Positions 26,626 to 36,362 are shown, counted from the stretch's first letter. The stretch is DNA of 64,000 nt from Chitinophaga pinensis DSM 2588 (GCF_000024005.1 NC_013132.1:5574001-5638000), one strand, 5' to 3'. The notes: generated by a model not told the origin, from the sequence alone. Translations and numbers: made by a program.

Positions 26626-27810
26626 TTACATTACTATCAGTTTGTTGCCATTCCCGATGCGGCATTTCACATCCATTTTCTCAAGGATGCGTAAGACCTG
26701 TTGCAGGGAAAGATCCCGCTGTATTTCCCCACCAAATTTCCTGGTAGGGATTTTTCCTTCAAATACGATCTCTACATCATACCATCTGGCGATCTGCTGA
26801 AGCACCTGTCGCAGATCAAGCCCGTCAAAATTGAACATACCGTTCTTCCAGGCCATTACCTGATCAATGTTCACTGTTCTGTTCAGTACTACCTTTCCGT
26901 TGTCAGCCACTGCCTGCTGAAGAGGATTCAGCACAACGCGCCGGTCAGGATCATCCCCTGTTTTCATCACTACTTTACCATCCAGCAACGTCGTGCTGAT
27001 TGGGCTTTCATCGGAATAGGCATGTATATTAAAGTTGGTCCCGAGTACCTCTACCGTTGCACGATCATCGACCTGTACACGGAAAGGTTGCTGTGGATCT
27101 TTAGCGACTTCGAAATAAGCCTCTCCCCTTAAGGTCACCACTCTTTCATTGCCATTGAAGGCGGTCGGATAACGAAGGGATGTAGCGGCATTCAGCCATA
27201 CGGCTGTACCATCCGGTAATACGACCCTGAACTGACCGCCACGCGGCGTAGTGAGTGTATTAAAGCTGGTGCCTGCTGCACGGGCATCCGCCTTATATTG
27301 TAAGGTTCCCCCTTGCTGTTGTACGGTGCTATTTCCCTGTACGAGTTGTTGTTTCCCCATACTGTCAAGGGACACAACGCTACCGTCCGCCAGTGTCAGG
27401 ACGGCTTTATCCGTTCCGGGGGCTTTATCATATATAGCAGCGATCTGCTGTGCAGGCTTACGCTGTACCAGTACCCAGGTACCGGACGCTGCCAGTAATA
27501 CAATAGCCGCAGCTGCCCACCAGTAACGTCTCAACGGATGGATACGCAATGATGTCTGTGTTTCCGGCTGTTCCTCTGCAAGAAAGGACAGCTTATTAAA
27601 CACCTTATCTATCGGCTGCTGGTGTCTGGAATACAGTTCCTCCGCTGTACCTTCTACGTCCACCTGTTCTATCATTTCCTGCCATATGCGCGCAAACTGC
27701 TGATCGGCAGCATAAGTGGCCAGTTTCCTGACCTCCGTTTCCGTACAGGCTTTTTGCAGAAATTTATCGAACAGACCTCGCAGTTCTTCCTCATGAAAAA
27801 CATCTTCCAT
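26626..27810 (-). CDS. FecR-type anti-sigma factor
   Basis: A single-pass inner-membrane regulator (394 residues from the chosen start). An N-terminal cytoplasmic helical region binds the sigma factor. A transmembrane helix lies near 95-115 (YWWAAAAIVLLAASGTWVLV), then the periplasmic FecR domain (LTTPRGGQFRVVLPDGTAVWLNAATSLRYP), then a C-terminal DUF4974 domain, which is an STN-like fold (FDGLDLRQVLQQIARWYDVEIVFEG). The start MEDVFHEEEL at 27810 is preferred to the Met six codons earlier because it is the usual beginning in the family. It is 48 bases after the sigma gene and 175 before susC. Confidence 0.93.
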   Translation of the reverse strand: MEDVFHEEELRGLFDKFLQKACTETEVRKLATYAADQQFARIWQEMIEQVDVEGTAEELYSRHQQPIDKVFNKLSFLAEEQPETQTSLRIHPLRRYWWAAAAIVLLAASGTWVLVQRKPAQQIAAIYDKAPGTDKAVLTLADGSVVSLDSMGKQQLVQGNSTVQQQGGTLQYKADARAAGTSFNTLTTPRGGQFRVVLPDGTAVWLNAATSLRYPTAFNGNERVVTLRGEAYFEVAKDPQQPFRVQVDDRATVEVLGTNFNIHAYSDESPISTTLLDGKVVMKTGDDPDRRVVLNPLQQAVADNGKVVLNRTVNIDQVMAWKNGMFNFDGLDLRQVLQQIARWYDVEIVFEGKIPTRKFGGEIQRDLSLQQVLRILEKMDVKCRIGNGNKLIVM

Positions 27811-27858
27811 AATAGCTAATACGAACAAGGAGAAATAAATAACTACTCTCCTTGAAAA

Positions 27859-28467
27859 TTATTTTAAAATAAAATAGAGCAGGATAATACCGGCGATATC
27901 CGGGTGGTCCGCCAGGTATTCCCGCAGGAATCTGGTGGCCTTAACTATATGATTATTAACGGTAGATGGAGAAATGCCCAGTAACAGACTAACTTCATCA
28001 TGACTCTTCCCCTCCAGTTTACAGAGGGTAAATACCAGTTTACGTTGCGGGGGTAAGGCGTCTACGGCCTGCTGGAGCAGAAATGCATTCTCTTTCTGTT
28101 CCAGTCTTTCTTCTGTGTGCGTGTAATGGTCAATACTGGCTTCCAGGAGCCGGTTCAGCAGCTGGGTACTGCGGTTAGCCTTTCTGAAGAGATCTATGGC
28201 CAGATTGTCTGCTATTTTGAATAAATAGGACCTGAATGAGCGATTGGGGTCAATAACGGTATGTTTCTGCCATACGACAATGAACACCTCCTGGAGCAGT
28301 TCAGTAGCGAGGTCTTCAGAATGTAATAACTTCAGCAGCTTACCATAAATACGGGGTGCATAATGATAATAGATCGCCTGAAAGGCATCTCTGTCACCTG
28401 CCGCCATCTTTTCCAGTAAAGCTGTTTCGTTATCTAACATTCCTGACATGCTACTTTCATTCTCCAC
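27859..28467 (-). CDS. RNA polymerase ECF sigma-70 factor, FecI-like
   Basis: A 202-residue extracytoplasmic-function sigma factor of the Bacteroidota FecI group. Region 2 runs from FQAIYYHYAPRIYGKLLK through LLQEVFIVVWQKH to FRSYLFKIADNLAIDLFRKA. Region 4 is LPPQRKLVFTLCKLEGKSHDEVSLLLGISPSTVNNHIVKATRFL. It ends with a short hydrophobic tail (IAGIILLYFILK). It is the first gene of the sigma-FecR-SusC-SusD-protease cluster and probably drives transcription of susC and downstream genes after signalling through the STN domain. The start may be Met7 or Met10. Confidence 0.93.
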   Translation of the reverse strand: MENESSMSGMLDNETALLEKMAAGDRDAFQAIYYHYAPRIYGKLLKLLHSEDLATELLQEVFIVVWQKHTVIDPNRSFRSYLFKIADNLAIDLFRKANRSTQLLNRLLEASIDHYTHTEERLEQKENAFLLQQAVDALPPQRKLVFTLCKLEGKSHDEVSLLLGISPSTVNNHIVKATRFLREYLADHPDIAGIILLYFILK

Positions 28468-28487
28468 TGATTTGGTAGAATAGGGCG

Positions 28488-28519
28488 CTAAAGTAAGTAA
28501 AAAGCAGTGTTTTTTACAA
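28488..28519 (-). promoter_or_regulatory. Possible promoter of the sigma factor gene
   Basis: On the - strand, ATTG (TTG at 28519-28517) is followed 21 bases later by TACTTTAG (28495-28488), near the Bacteroidota -33/-7 pattern. The match is imperfect. Confidence 0.3.
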
Positions 28520-28626
28520 TGAGGAATCAGGAATTACCAATCAGAAAGACGACAAATTGCCTCTTTTACCGCTATGGAATGGTTTTATAACGATTGGCGG
28601 CAAATATTAATACATATGCATAAATA

Positions 28627-28659
28627 TTATGGGTTGCTCATGTAATGAGCAACCCATAA
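28627..28659. terminator. Strong hairpin between the SRPBCC gene and the sigma factor gene
   Basis: TTATGGGTTGCTCAT pairs perfectly with ATGAGCAACCCATAA over 15 bases with a 3-base loop (GTA). It lies just downstream of the SRPBCC gene on the - strand and is followed there by AT-rich sequence. It probably terminates that gene. Confidence 0.75.
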
Positions 28660-28680
28660 AGATATTCTCCAATACGATAA

Positions 28681-29121
28681 TTAGTTCTTTTCTGCCAATT
28701 CTTTGACTTTCTCCAATGCCTTCGGCCAGGTATTTACAAAATACTCCTTATGGCTTTCTGCAATGTCCATATCAACCACAAGTTCGGTGTGACCATCTAC
28801 ATTCTTTAATGTATAGTTTTCATGCGCACCGGCCCATTGTTTTACCTCCGGACTGTCAAAATCCTCTTTCCCTTCCTTGACATAACCCAGGTGTTCTATG
28901 GACATATACTTGTTAGGAATGTTTTCTGCAATGGAGGATACCATACCACAATTTTCAGCATCCAGGAACAGTACCTTACTGCCTTTTTTCCAGTCAGTTT
29001 TAGCCCATGATCCTGGCGCAAATACGGATGTCCATTCCCTGTAAGAAGCGTCATCCCACAATATCTGCCACACCTTTTCGCGTGGACCATTAATCATGAT
29101 CCTGAATTCCTGTTTTTCCAT
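28681..29121 (-). CDS. SRPBCC (AHSA1/START-like) family protein
   Basis: A 146-residue cytoplasmic protein with the helix-grip hydrophobic-cavity fold. The N-terminal pattern RIMINGPREKVWQILWDDASYREW and the C-terminal helix YFVNTWPKALEKVKELAEK are typical of AHSA1-like SRPBCC proteins. The ligand is unknown; members range from Hsp90 co-chaperone-like to small-molecule binding proteins. It appears monocistronic, with a hairpin downstream and a repeat region upstream. Confidence 0.85.
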   Translation of the reverse strand: MEKQEFRIMINGPREKVWQILWDDASYREWTSVFAPGSWAKTDWKKGSKVLFLDAENCGMVSSIAENIPNKYMSIEHLGYVKEGKEDFDSPEVKQWAGAHENYTLKNVDGHTELVVDMDIAESHKEYFVNTWPKALEKVKELAEKN

Positions 29122-29252
29122 AATAAGTGTTTTTATGTGTTTCTAAATGGATGAATAATGGAAACTTTGTTCGCTGTAACAAAGATGGAATTCTTTTAGG
29201 TTCGGGAGGCGGTGCGCTTACGACATTCTTGCGGGGCAGAACAGTCAAAAAA

Positions 29253-29425
29253 AATTAAGAATTAACAATTAAGAATTAACAATTCGAATGCAGCGGAGAT
29301 TGTTTGAAAACCACTACTACATTATAAACTAGTACCAGTATCCAAATAATAAGAGGCTGCACCAAAGTTTGATGCAGCCTCTTCCAGTTAAATTCTTAAT
29401 TCTTAACTATTAATTCTTAATTTCT
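29253..29425. repeat. Inverted AATTNNN heptad blocks flanking the terminator of the GH43 operon
   Basis: At 29253-29287 there are five units AATTAAG, AATTAAC, AATTAAG, AATTAAC, AATTCGA. At 29391-29425 the complementary units AATTCTT, AATTCTT, AACTATT, AATTCTT, AATTTCT run into the stop codon of the GH43 gene. Read in the direction of that gene, AATTAAG units directly follow the stop, as after the chelatase gene and cobC. The rest of this 303-bp gap holds the terminator and no gene. Confidence 0.75.
29351..29383 (-). terminator. Terminator of the SusC-SusD-DUF3823-GH43 operon
   Basis: AAGAGGCTGCA (29351-29361) and TGCAGCCTCTT (29373-29383) form a perfect 11-bp stem with an 11-base loop, 42 bases after the GH43 stop. 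On the - strand it is followed by ATTATTTGG. Confidence 0.8.
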
Positions 29426-30375
29426 TATTTCGTTTGTACTACTTTCTGGATGGTGCCATCAGTGTTATAAAACAGTTTGTCCACGCAAATAGACCTTAAC
29501 CAGTCATGATGTGACAATGCACTATTATGATAGAAAGAATACCACTGTCCTTTGTATTCTACAATAGAACCGTGATTGGTATAACTGTCTGTCGGATCCA
29601 TATAGATGCCACGGTAAGTCCATGGTCCCAGCGGACTGTCACTGGTCGCATAACGCATCTGGTTGTGCTTACCGTCTTTGTCGTTATTATCAGCATAAGA
29701 CAGGTAATACACGCCATCGCGTTTGTGTACCCAGGTAGCTTCATGAAAATCTACCAGCCCTTCCATTGGTTGCATAGTGCCGTCTATTTCCAGCATATTA
29801 TCCATCAGTTTACCACCTTTACAGACACCGCCACCGCCATAATAGAAATAGGCCAGACCGTCGTCATCGATGAATACACATGGATCGATCATGGGTTCCA
29901 GATCAGGCAGGAAACCCTGTACCTTAAATCCTTCAGCAGGACTGTTGCTCGTCGCCACGCCTATCTTCCAGGTCTTATTCCATTCATCGCCGCTTGGATG
30001 CGGGAAATAGAAATAATAGGTACCTTTTCTGAATACACAATCAGGCGCCCACATAAAACCACCATCCTTTCTTCCCCAGGGAACCTGGCTGGCACGCAGG
30101 ATCTCTCCATGATCTTTCCAGTTTACCATATCATCTGTAGAGAAAACATGATACTGGTCCATCAGATCGCATCCACGGGGCGGTGCTATATCATGAGAAG
30201 CGTATACGTATAATCTGCCATCTGACCATACATGCGCCGAAGGATCTGCAGTGTATATATCTGTAATAAACGGGTTCTTTTGTGCACTGGATGAAAGCGC
30301 CGACAATGCCATACATGCGATGGAGAACGAACGCATGATCATTCCCTTCATCTGACTGATCTTCAATTGCTGCAT
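29425..30375 (-). CDS. Glycoside hydrolase family 43 (arabinofuranosidase/xylosidase-like)
   Basis: A secreted single-domain enzyme of 316 residues (303 if translation starts at Met14, MRSFSIACMALSALSSSAQ, a good signal peptide). It has the five-bladed beta-propeller elements of GH43: the general base Asp in IYTADPSAHVW, the second Asp in EPMIDPCVFIDDDG and the acid Glu in LVDFHEATWVH. GH43 enzymes release L-arabinose or D-xylose from plant cell-wall polysaccharides. It is the last gene of a four-gene - strand PUL and shares the outer-membrane SusCD pair encoded upstream. Confidence 0.92.
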   Translation of the reverse strand: MQQLKISQMKGMIMRSFSIACMALSALSSSAQKNPFITDIYTADPSAHVWSDGRLYVYASHDIAPPRGCDLMDQYHVFSTDDMVNWKDHGEILRASQVPWGRKDGGFMWAPDCVFRKGTYYFYFPHPSGDEWNKTWKIGVATSNSPAEGFKVQGFLPDLEPMIDPCVFIDDDGLAYFYYGGGGVCKGGKLMDNMLEIDGTMQPMEGLVDFHEATWVHKRDGVYYLSYADNNDKDGKHNQMRYATSDSPLGPWTYRGIYMDPTDSYTNHGSIVEYKGQWYSFYHNSALSHHDWLRSICVDKLFYNTDGTIQKVVQTK

Positions 30376-30397
30376 ACCTGTTACTTTTGATTTACTG

Positions 30398-31105
30398 TTA
30401 TGGAACTTTAATTACTATGATTTGTGAATAATTAAATTGTTTGTAACTATCATCTACACGTGCACCCAGTCTGGCATAAAATGTTCTGCCGGATTTCAGG
30501 TTCGGCACCTTTATTTCGTACGTCTTTGCTGCAATCTCGTCTGACCAGCTGGCATTAATATCCACTTTATTCGGATCTGTATACTGGCTGATCGTAGCGC
30601 CGCTACCTACATAATCGCTGATGTTTACAAATGGTTTGATATCGAGTAAACGGGGCAATCCCGCTTCTTTCGGCGCTGACAATTTACAACGCATGATTAA
30701 CGTGGTACCCTGCAGTTCGTGTTCAAACTGTGTGATACGAAGATACGGCGTCAGTGTAAAATCCTGCGTGGTCGTGCCGTTAATATCGATCTCTATTCCT
30801 TCTACCGGCCAGAAAGCGCCATTTGCGGGCGTTACCCTATAGTGACCACTGAACAGTTTTGTATCTTCAAATGTACCGTCACTTTTTGACGGGATGTATT
30901 GTGGTGTTGGTGTTGCACTCCAGCTCAGCTCTTCCAGCTTCACCTGTACACCACCGGTTTCTGTCATAAAATTCTCCTTGGAATCGTTGTCCAGCAGCCG
31001 GCCTTTAAATGCGGCATCCGGTCCCTCATAATTGTCCTCCTTGGAGCAGGAAGACACGAACGTGGCGGACAGTAAGATAAATAATCCTGTTATAATCTTG
31101 CGCAT
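30398..31105 (-). CDS. DUF3823-type lipoprotein of a polysaccharide utilisation locus
   Basis: A 235-residue lipoprotein (lipobox ending in VSSC near C20). An N-terminal carboxypeptidase-regulatory-like beta-sandwich (FKGRLLDNDSKENFMTETGG, then SDGTFEDTKLFSGHYRVTP) is followed by a second beta domain. This is the layout of DUF3823 proteins, commonly found next to SusD in pentosan loci. It is probably a surface glycan-binding protein anchored in the outer membrane. It lies between susD (16 bases upstream) and GH43. Confidence 0.85.
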   Translation of the reverse strand: MRKIITGLFILLSATFVSSCSKEDNYEGPDAAFKGRLLDNDSKENFMTETGGVQVKLEELSWSATPTPQYIPSKSDGTFEDTKLFSGHYRVTPANGAFWPVEGIEIDINGTTTQDFTLTPYLRITQFEHELQGTTLIMRCKLSAPKEAGLPRLLDIKPFVNISDYVGSGATISQYTDPNKVDINASWSDEIAAKTYEIKVPNLKSGRTFYARLGARVDDSYKQFNYSQIIVIKVP

Positions 31106-31121
31106 GGTACTCAGTTTTTAA

Positions 31122-32945
31122 TTAATGGTTAGGATTGTTGGGGAACAGATTGGGGTTCTTACCCAGTTCTCCGCCAGGGATCGGCTCGTAATAGAACTTT
31201 TTCTCAAAGTTGTAAGAACGCTGGAAGGGCTCCATTTCACGCAGGAAGATGTACTTCTTTTCATCTGCCACATAATAAGGCATCAATGCGTGGTATTTGG
31301 TATTATCCAGCATTCTGTCCGCAATACGCCATCTTCTCAGGTCCCACCAGTATTGTTTTTCAAAAGCCAGTTCTTTACAGCGCTCATTCCTGACAGTATC
31401 TATGTCAGGATCTGCCGTCAACTGCGGAGCGCCCGCCCTGTCTCTCAGGTCATTCACCACCGTTCTTGCATCAGAGAGGTTATTCAATTCTACTGCCGCC
31501 TCTGCCCTGTTCAGCAGTACTTCCGCGTAGCGCATATCGATCCAGCTTTGTGTACTCATGTACAATCCGCAGGCAGATTGTGCACGGTTATAGTCGATAT
31601 ATTTCCTTACATAAAAACCGGTACGGGTCAGGTTATCATCATCCGTACTGATACCGGTAAAACCAATAATGCGCATACCATCGTAGAGGGTTTCCGTTTT
31701 ACCTGCCAGGTGTCTGTATTGGCGGTTCGGCGGGTTCTGTCCTGCTTCATCCTGGGCAGTACCCTGGAAATGCTCATAGATACCCCGCTGCATATCAAAT
31801 TGTTTTCCTCTCAGCGAAGCACCGGGGAAATAAACGGTTGCCAGTAACCTTGGTTCTACGCCCTGCATCAGCTGAGCCGTATTATCAAAACGACGGGGTG
31901 TACCATCTGCATTTACGACCGGTAATTGTCCGTTAAAACGCTCGATCAGTTCCAGTGTTGGATAAGCACGGGACAAACCATCAGCGGTCATAAAGCGGCA
32001 GGTCATTGTAGCGTCCCAGCTATGTGCGGTGTTGCTGGTGAGGGAATAGTCGCGTACGAGTATATTTTCTGTGCTTTCCTTATCCAGGAAAAGATCTACG
32101 TAGTTTTGTTCTTTATCTGACTTTTTACGATACAGGCTATAGTGTCCTTCCAACAGCTTCGCAGCATCCCATGCACGCTGAAAGAAACCCTGTGCCGCAG
32201 ACGCCGGAATACCTACATAACCCAGTGTTCTGGCTTCTCCCTCAACAAAGTTCGCCGAACCATATTTCGCAATTGTACCAGCATATAACATGGCTCTTGA
32301 TTTCAATGCCGCTGCTACATAACGGTTGGCCCGTCCTCTGGGACTGGTCTCCGGCATCTTCTTATAAGCGCTGTCCAGATCAGCTGCCACAAAATTCCAG
32401 ACGTCTACTTCCTTATCGCGGTGTACCTGCAATTCTTCCAGACTTTGCTCCGGATAATGCTGTACCTGTTTAATGATAGGAATACCCCCGTAGCGTTTCA
32501 CCAGTGCGAAGTAGAAATAAGCACGGCAGAAATAGGCTTCCCCCATCCAGGCGTCTATCTGTTCTTTGGAAAATCCCGCACCAAATACCGGCAGGTTTTC
32601 CAGGAAATAATTCACCGTGCGGATATCTCCGTAGGGCCAGTAACCAAATCCTCCGGCGCCATCATATGTACTACCATATGGACCTACCATTTCGCCACAG
32701 AGTGCACCAGGATGATAGAATTGTTCCCATCCACGGTTAAATCCGGAATTTGCCTGCTGATAAAAGAAGTCTTCAATCGGCAATGCTTTATAGATCGTTG
32801 CCATGTAACCTGCCACACCAGCCTCTGTGCCAAAAACGTCCTTATCCTGGATCACATTCAGGGGTTCTACATTCAGGTCATGACAGGCGGGTTGTATCAG
32901 CAGGGTGAATATTATGATGATGCTTAAATATATCTTACTCTTCAT
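31122..32945 (-). CDS. SusD/RagB-family glycan-binding lipoprotein
   Basis: A 607-residue outer-membrane lipoprotein with the lipobox at C21 (LLIQPAC). It has the SusD N-terminal LNVEPLNVIQDKDVFGTEAGVAGYMATIYKALP, TPR-like helices (WMGEAYFCRAYFYFALVKRYGGIPII) and the C-terminal region RCKELAFEKQYWWDLRRWRIADRML with EPIPGGELGKNPNLFPN. Its length is close to that of xylan/arabinan-type SusDs. It is 12 bases after susC. Confidence 0.94.
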   Translation of the reverse strand: MKSKIYLSIIIIFTLLIQPACHDLNVEPLNVIQDKDVFGTEAGVAGYMATIYKALPIEDFFYQQANSGFNRGWEQFYHPGALCGEMVGPYGSTYDGAGGFGYWPYGDIRTVNYFLENLPVFGAGFSKEQIDAWMGEAYFCRAYFYFALVKRYGGIPIIKQVQHYPEQSLEELQVHRDKEVDVWNFVAADLDSAYKKMPETSPRGRANRYVAAALKSRAMLYAGTIAKYGSANFVEGEARTLGYVGIPASAAQGFFQRAWDAAKLLEGHYSLYRKKSDKEQNYVDLFLDKESTENILVRDYSLTSNTAHSWDATMTCRFMTADGLSRAYPTLELIERFNGQLPVVNADGTPRRFDNTAQLMQGVEPRLLATVYFPGASLRGKQFDMQRGIYEHFQGTAQDEAGQNPPNRQYRHLAGKTETLYDGMRIIGFTGISTDDDNLTRTGFYVRKYIDYNRAQSACGLYMSTQSWIDMRYAEVLLNRAEAAVELNNLSDARTVVNDLRDRAGAPQLTADPDIDTVRNERCKELAFEKQYWWDLRRWRIADRMLDNTKYHALMPYYVADEKKYIFLREMEPFQRSYNFEKKFYYEPIPGGELGKNPNLFPNNPNH

Positions 32946-32956
32946 GTGGTTTCAGT

Positions 32957-35900
32957 TTAGAAAGTAATGCCGGCTCCTACGCTGAACGTTCTGTTCATAG
33001 GATATTTGTAACCGCCCTGGGAATAGTTCCAGTCTGCCCCGGTGGCAACAGTACCCGGGTGTTCAGGATCGCTGTTTTTCAATCCGGTGATAGTGGCCAG
33101 ATTATAACTGTTAATAAAGGCGCGCAGATTCGTTATACCGACACGGCTCAGCAGTTTTTTCGGAATCGTATAGCCGAACTCCAGACTTTTAATCCTCATA
33201 TAGCTGGCATCCTGTACTGCTTTTGTGCCTTCTGCGGATGCTGATCCCATAGCTGGATATCTACCCGGCACCCATACGGTGTTAGGATCAAAAACATCTG
33301 CTCCCGGATCGGCTGTATGCCATCTGTCCAGGAATGGTGTAAGTGCACTACGGCCATACATCAGCGGCTCTGCCATCTGTTCTGCATACTGTACATAGAA
33401 ATCAGTCGCGCCTTGCAGGAGCATATTGAAGTCAAATCCTTTCCAGGCAGCGCCTATGGTCATACCGAAGTTCACCAGAGGAATATCTCTTGTAGCAATA
33501 GGCGATTCGTCTTTTCCATCAATCACACCATCATTGTTCCAGTCGATGTAGTAATAGTCGCCCGGTACAATTCCCTGGTTCCCACCACCTGCATTGACAG
33601 TATGATTATAGATCTGATCGTAGGATGTAAATTGCCCGCCGTACTGCTTTCCCCACCAGATATTCGTATAACGATCCGCCTGTGAGTTTTTCCAGTTCTC
33701 ATAGGAGTTACCGGCTTTCGTCTGCTGCACCGTACGCATCATTCTACGCGTAGATGCCACATTCGCAGTAATGTTATAACTGAAATCACCCAGAGTATTC
33801 CGATGTGTCAGCACGATCTCATACCCCCTTGTTCTGTCGCTGTTCAGGTTTTCCTGCGGCAGGTTAGTTCCTACGGTACCAGGTAGTGTAGTCGTCCTGG
33901 TAGCCAATAAACCAGATCTGTTACGGATGAAGTAATCTACCGAACCACCCAGTAATCCTTTCAGCAGATCAAAGTCCACACCCAGATTCAGCGTTTTCGC
34001 TGTATACCAGGTCAGATCAGGATTCACAACACCTCTGGAGGCCATTCCGTTTACATAATTACCGCCGAAGAAGTATCCTGGTGATGGATAATTATAACCT
34101 GAAATGTACTGGAAGCCTGTAGCGCTATCATCCCCTGTTTTACCATAGGAAGCGCGGACTTTCAGGTTATTCAGCAAGGTCGGAGAAAGGATGGACTGTA
34201 TGAATCGCTCTTCACTCAGTCTCCAACCCACAGATACGGCCGGGAAGAAACCCCATTGTGCGCCCGGTTTAAACTTGCTGGAACCGCCATATCGGAAACT
34301 GAAGTCAAACAGGTATTTGCTTTTGAAATCGTAGTTCATTTTACCGACAAGCCCCTTATTCACCGTTTCCCATAATCCGTTTCCATCCATATTACCCAGC
34401 TGGTTAGTCTGGTCACCTGCAAACAGGTAAGGTAAGCCTAGTGAAAATTCCCGCTGTGCAAAGAAGTTGTCCGCCGTAGCATGATTTTCTTCATACAATA
34501 ACAGTCCTGTTACATTGTGTTTCGCAGCGAACAGGCGGTTATAATTCAGCGACAGCTGATACAATGAGGCGGTATTATTACCATAATTACGATTCACCGT
34601 AGAAGGTGAATTCACCAGCGTAGGAATATATTTATCATTCTGCCGGTCGTATTCATACAGGCTATAAGACTTTCTGACCATGGTATTGTCTACGATATTA
34701 AAACCGTAGTTGTACATACCTCGCGCCATCAGTCCCTGGATGCCTGGTATATCGTATTCCAGTGCCAGTTGTCCCTGAAAGTTCTTATTCTTAAACGCCT
34801 GCGATCCTACAATAGCTGAATTCGTCATTACCACCGGATTGGCATTGTCCGGCTCCAGGTGCGGATACAGCGGATTACCATTTGCATAGATCTGATCCGT
34901 CGGCAGCTGGTTCCAGGTGTATTTAAACATCTCCCATACGCCCCTGCCGCCCGGTTGATTTTTAGTATCCGTATAACCAGACAAGAGCAACTGTGCACGC
35001 ATCCGGTCATTGATCTTTGCGTTAATATTGGAGCGGAAGTTCCAGCGGTCATAATTCATATCGTTGGTACGAAACAGACCATCCTGGTTGAAATAGCCCA
35101 GGTTGAAGAAGTAATTCGCCCTGTCATTCCCACCGTTCACACTCAAGGTATGTTGCGTTTCCGGTGCAAATTCCCGCATTGTGGCGCCTACCCAGTCCGA
35201 TGACTTTAATGTCCCGTTTTTATACAGTTCCATATCTGCATCTGAGAACGACGGCGGCATCTGATTATAGAAATTATTCCCGAAATCCCGCTTCTGCTTT
35301 TCATTCTTCAGCATCATATACTGCAAAGCATCCACACCCTGTGGTACATTCAGGAACTGCTGCCAGCTTTGGTTCACCGAATACGTGATATCAAACTTGC
35401 CATTCGGATTACGGGAGCCTTTCTTACTGGTCACCACGATCACCCCATTGGCTGCCTGTACCCCATAAATAGCTGCCGAGGCGTCCTTCAGAATAGAAAT
35501 ACTCTCTATCTCATTCGGGTCCATTCTTGACAGATCACTCCCACTCCTGGGCACTCCATCAATAACGACCAGCGGGTTTCCCATCCCTCTGATGTCAAAG
35601 ACGTTGTCGTATGCCCCCGGTTCACTACTTTTCTGCACCACCCTGAGTCCAGGTAGTTTACCTGTCATCATATTGATGACGTTCTCATTCTTGGTCGTCA
35701 CCAGCTCACTGGCTTTGATCACGGAAACTGCACCTGTCACGGTTGCTTTCTTTTGGGTACTATACCCGGTTACAATTACCTGGTTCAGACCTGCGGTCGT
35801 TGCCGGTAAGCGTATCAGCAGTGTACCGGAGCCTGTATAAGGCACTCTGATCTCCCGGTAACCGACCAGGCGGATGTACAATGACAGTGTCTGTCCTTCT

Positions 35901-36181
35901 GGTGCTTTGACTGAAAAGCGACCATCTTTCCCTGAGATGGTCCCCGATTGCGTCCCGGCAATACCGATAGTCACCCCCTCCAGTACATTGCCGTTAGCGG
36001 AGTCAATGACCTGTCCGCTGATCGTTTTTGTCAATGCCCCCTCGTTGTCTCGTTTTTGTGCTGTGGTTTGTCCCGGTCGGGATAAAATAATAGCGCCGAT
36101 GAATAATAGCTGGAAGAACAGGAAATTTCCGCCCTTGCTTTTCATAACATGGACGCGTGCGTCATACGTGGATCTTTTCAT
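32957..36181 (-). CDS. SusC/RagA TonB-dependent receptor (no STN domain)
   Basis: A 1074-residue outer-membrane channel with a signal segment (about 14-40, ending near TTAQ), a carboxypeptidase-like regulatory domain (about 53-130, ISGQVIDSANGNVLEGVTIGI), a plug with the SusC signature ESISILKDASAAIYGVQAANG, and a C-terminal beta-barrel ending in phenylalanine. It lacks the STN domain of the SusC at 22822, so regulation must differ; phased TTAAC tracts lie upstream. The start may be Met13 (36145), since MKSKGGNFLFFQLLF makes a more usual signal peptide. It heads the GH43 operon. Confidence 0.94.
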   Translation of the reverse strand: MKRSTYDARVHVMKSKGGNFLFFQLLFIGAIILSRPGQTTAQKRDNEGALTKTISGQVIDSANGNVLEGVTIGIAGTQSGTISGKDGRFSVKAPEGQTLSLYIRLVGYREIRVPYTGSGTLLIRLPATTAGLNQVIVTGYSTQKKATVTGAVSVIKASELVTTKNENVINMMTGKLPGLRVVQKSSEPGAYDNVFDIRGMGNPLVVIDGVPRSGSDLSRMDPNEIESISILKDASAAIYGVQAANGVIVVTSKKGSRNPNGKFDITYSVNQSWQQFLNVPQGVDALQYMMLKNEKQKRDFGNNFYNQMPPSFSDADMELYKNGTLKSSDWVGATMREFAPETQHTLSVNGGNDRANYFFNLGYFNQDGLFRTNDMNYDRWNFRSNINAKINDRMRAQLLLSGYTDTKNQPGGRGVWEMFKYTWNQLPTDQIYANGNPLYPHLEPDNANPVVMTNSAIVGSQAFKNKNFQGQLALEYDIPGIQGLMARGMYNYGFNIVDNTMVRKSYSLYEYDRQNDKYIPTLVNSPSTVNRNYGNNTASLYQLSLNYNRLFAAKHNVTGLLLYEENHATADNFFAQREFSLGLPYLFAGDQTNQLGNMDGNGLWETVNKGLVGKMNYDFKSKYLFDFSFRYGGSSKFKPGAQWGFFPAVSVGWRLSEERFIQSILSPTLLNNLKVRASYGKTGDDSATGFQYISGYNYPSPGYFFGGNYVNGMASRGVVNPDLTWYTAKTLNLGVDFDLLKGLLGGSVDYFIRNRSGLLATRTTTLPGTVGTNLPQENLNSDRTRGYEIVLTHRNTLGDFSYNITANVASTRRMMRTVQQTKAGNSYENWKNSQADRYTNIWWGKQYGGQFTSYDQIYNHTVNAGGGNQGIVPGDYYYIDWNNDGVIDGKDESPIATRDIPLVNFGMTIGAAWKGFDFNMLLQGATDFYVQYAEQMAEPLMYGRSALTPFLDRWHTADPGADVFDPNTVWVPGRYPAMGSASAEGTKAVQDASYMRIKSLEFGYTIPKKLLSRVGITNLRAFINSYNLATITGLKNSDPEHPGTVATGADWNYSQGGYKYPMNRTFSVGAGITF

Positions 36182-36321
36182 ATTTGCGGCTTTGCTTTTG
36201 TCCTTTTAACAAGGAGGTCTGTAGAATTCTGGTTTCATAACTGGATTAAAGAGTTTTATGCTGATTCACTCATGACATAGATTCTTCTATTGGCGATCAA
36301 GGTGTAAGAAACTATCCGGGA

Positions 36322-36362
36322 GGTTAAAAAAGGTTTAACAAAAGGGTTAATGAGGGGGTTAA
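36322..36362 (-). promoter_or_regulatory. Helically phased TTAAC tracts upstream of the SusC operon
   Basis: TTAA cores at 36324, 36335, 36347 and 36359, each preceded by GG on the + strand (TTAACC-like on the - strand), are spaced 11, 12 and 12 bases. They lie 140-180 bases upstream of the SusC start. A similar array is at 61770-61827. Probably a regulator-binding array. Confidence 0.4.
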
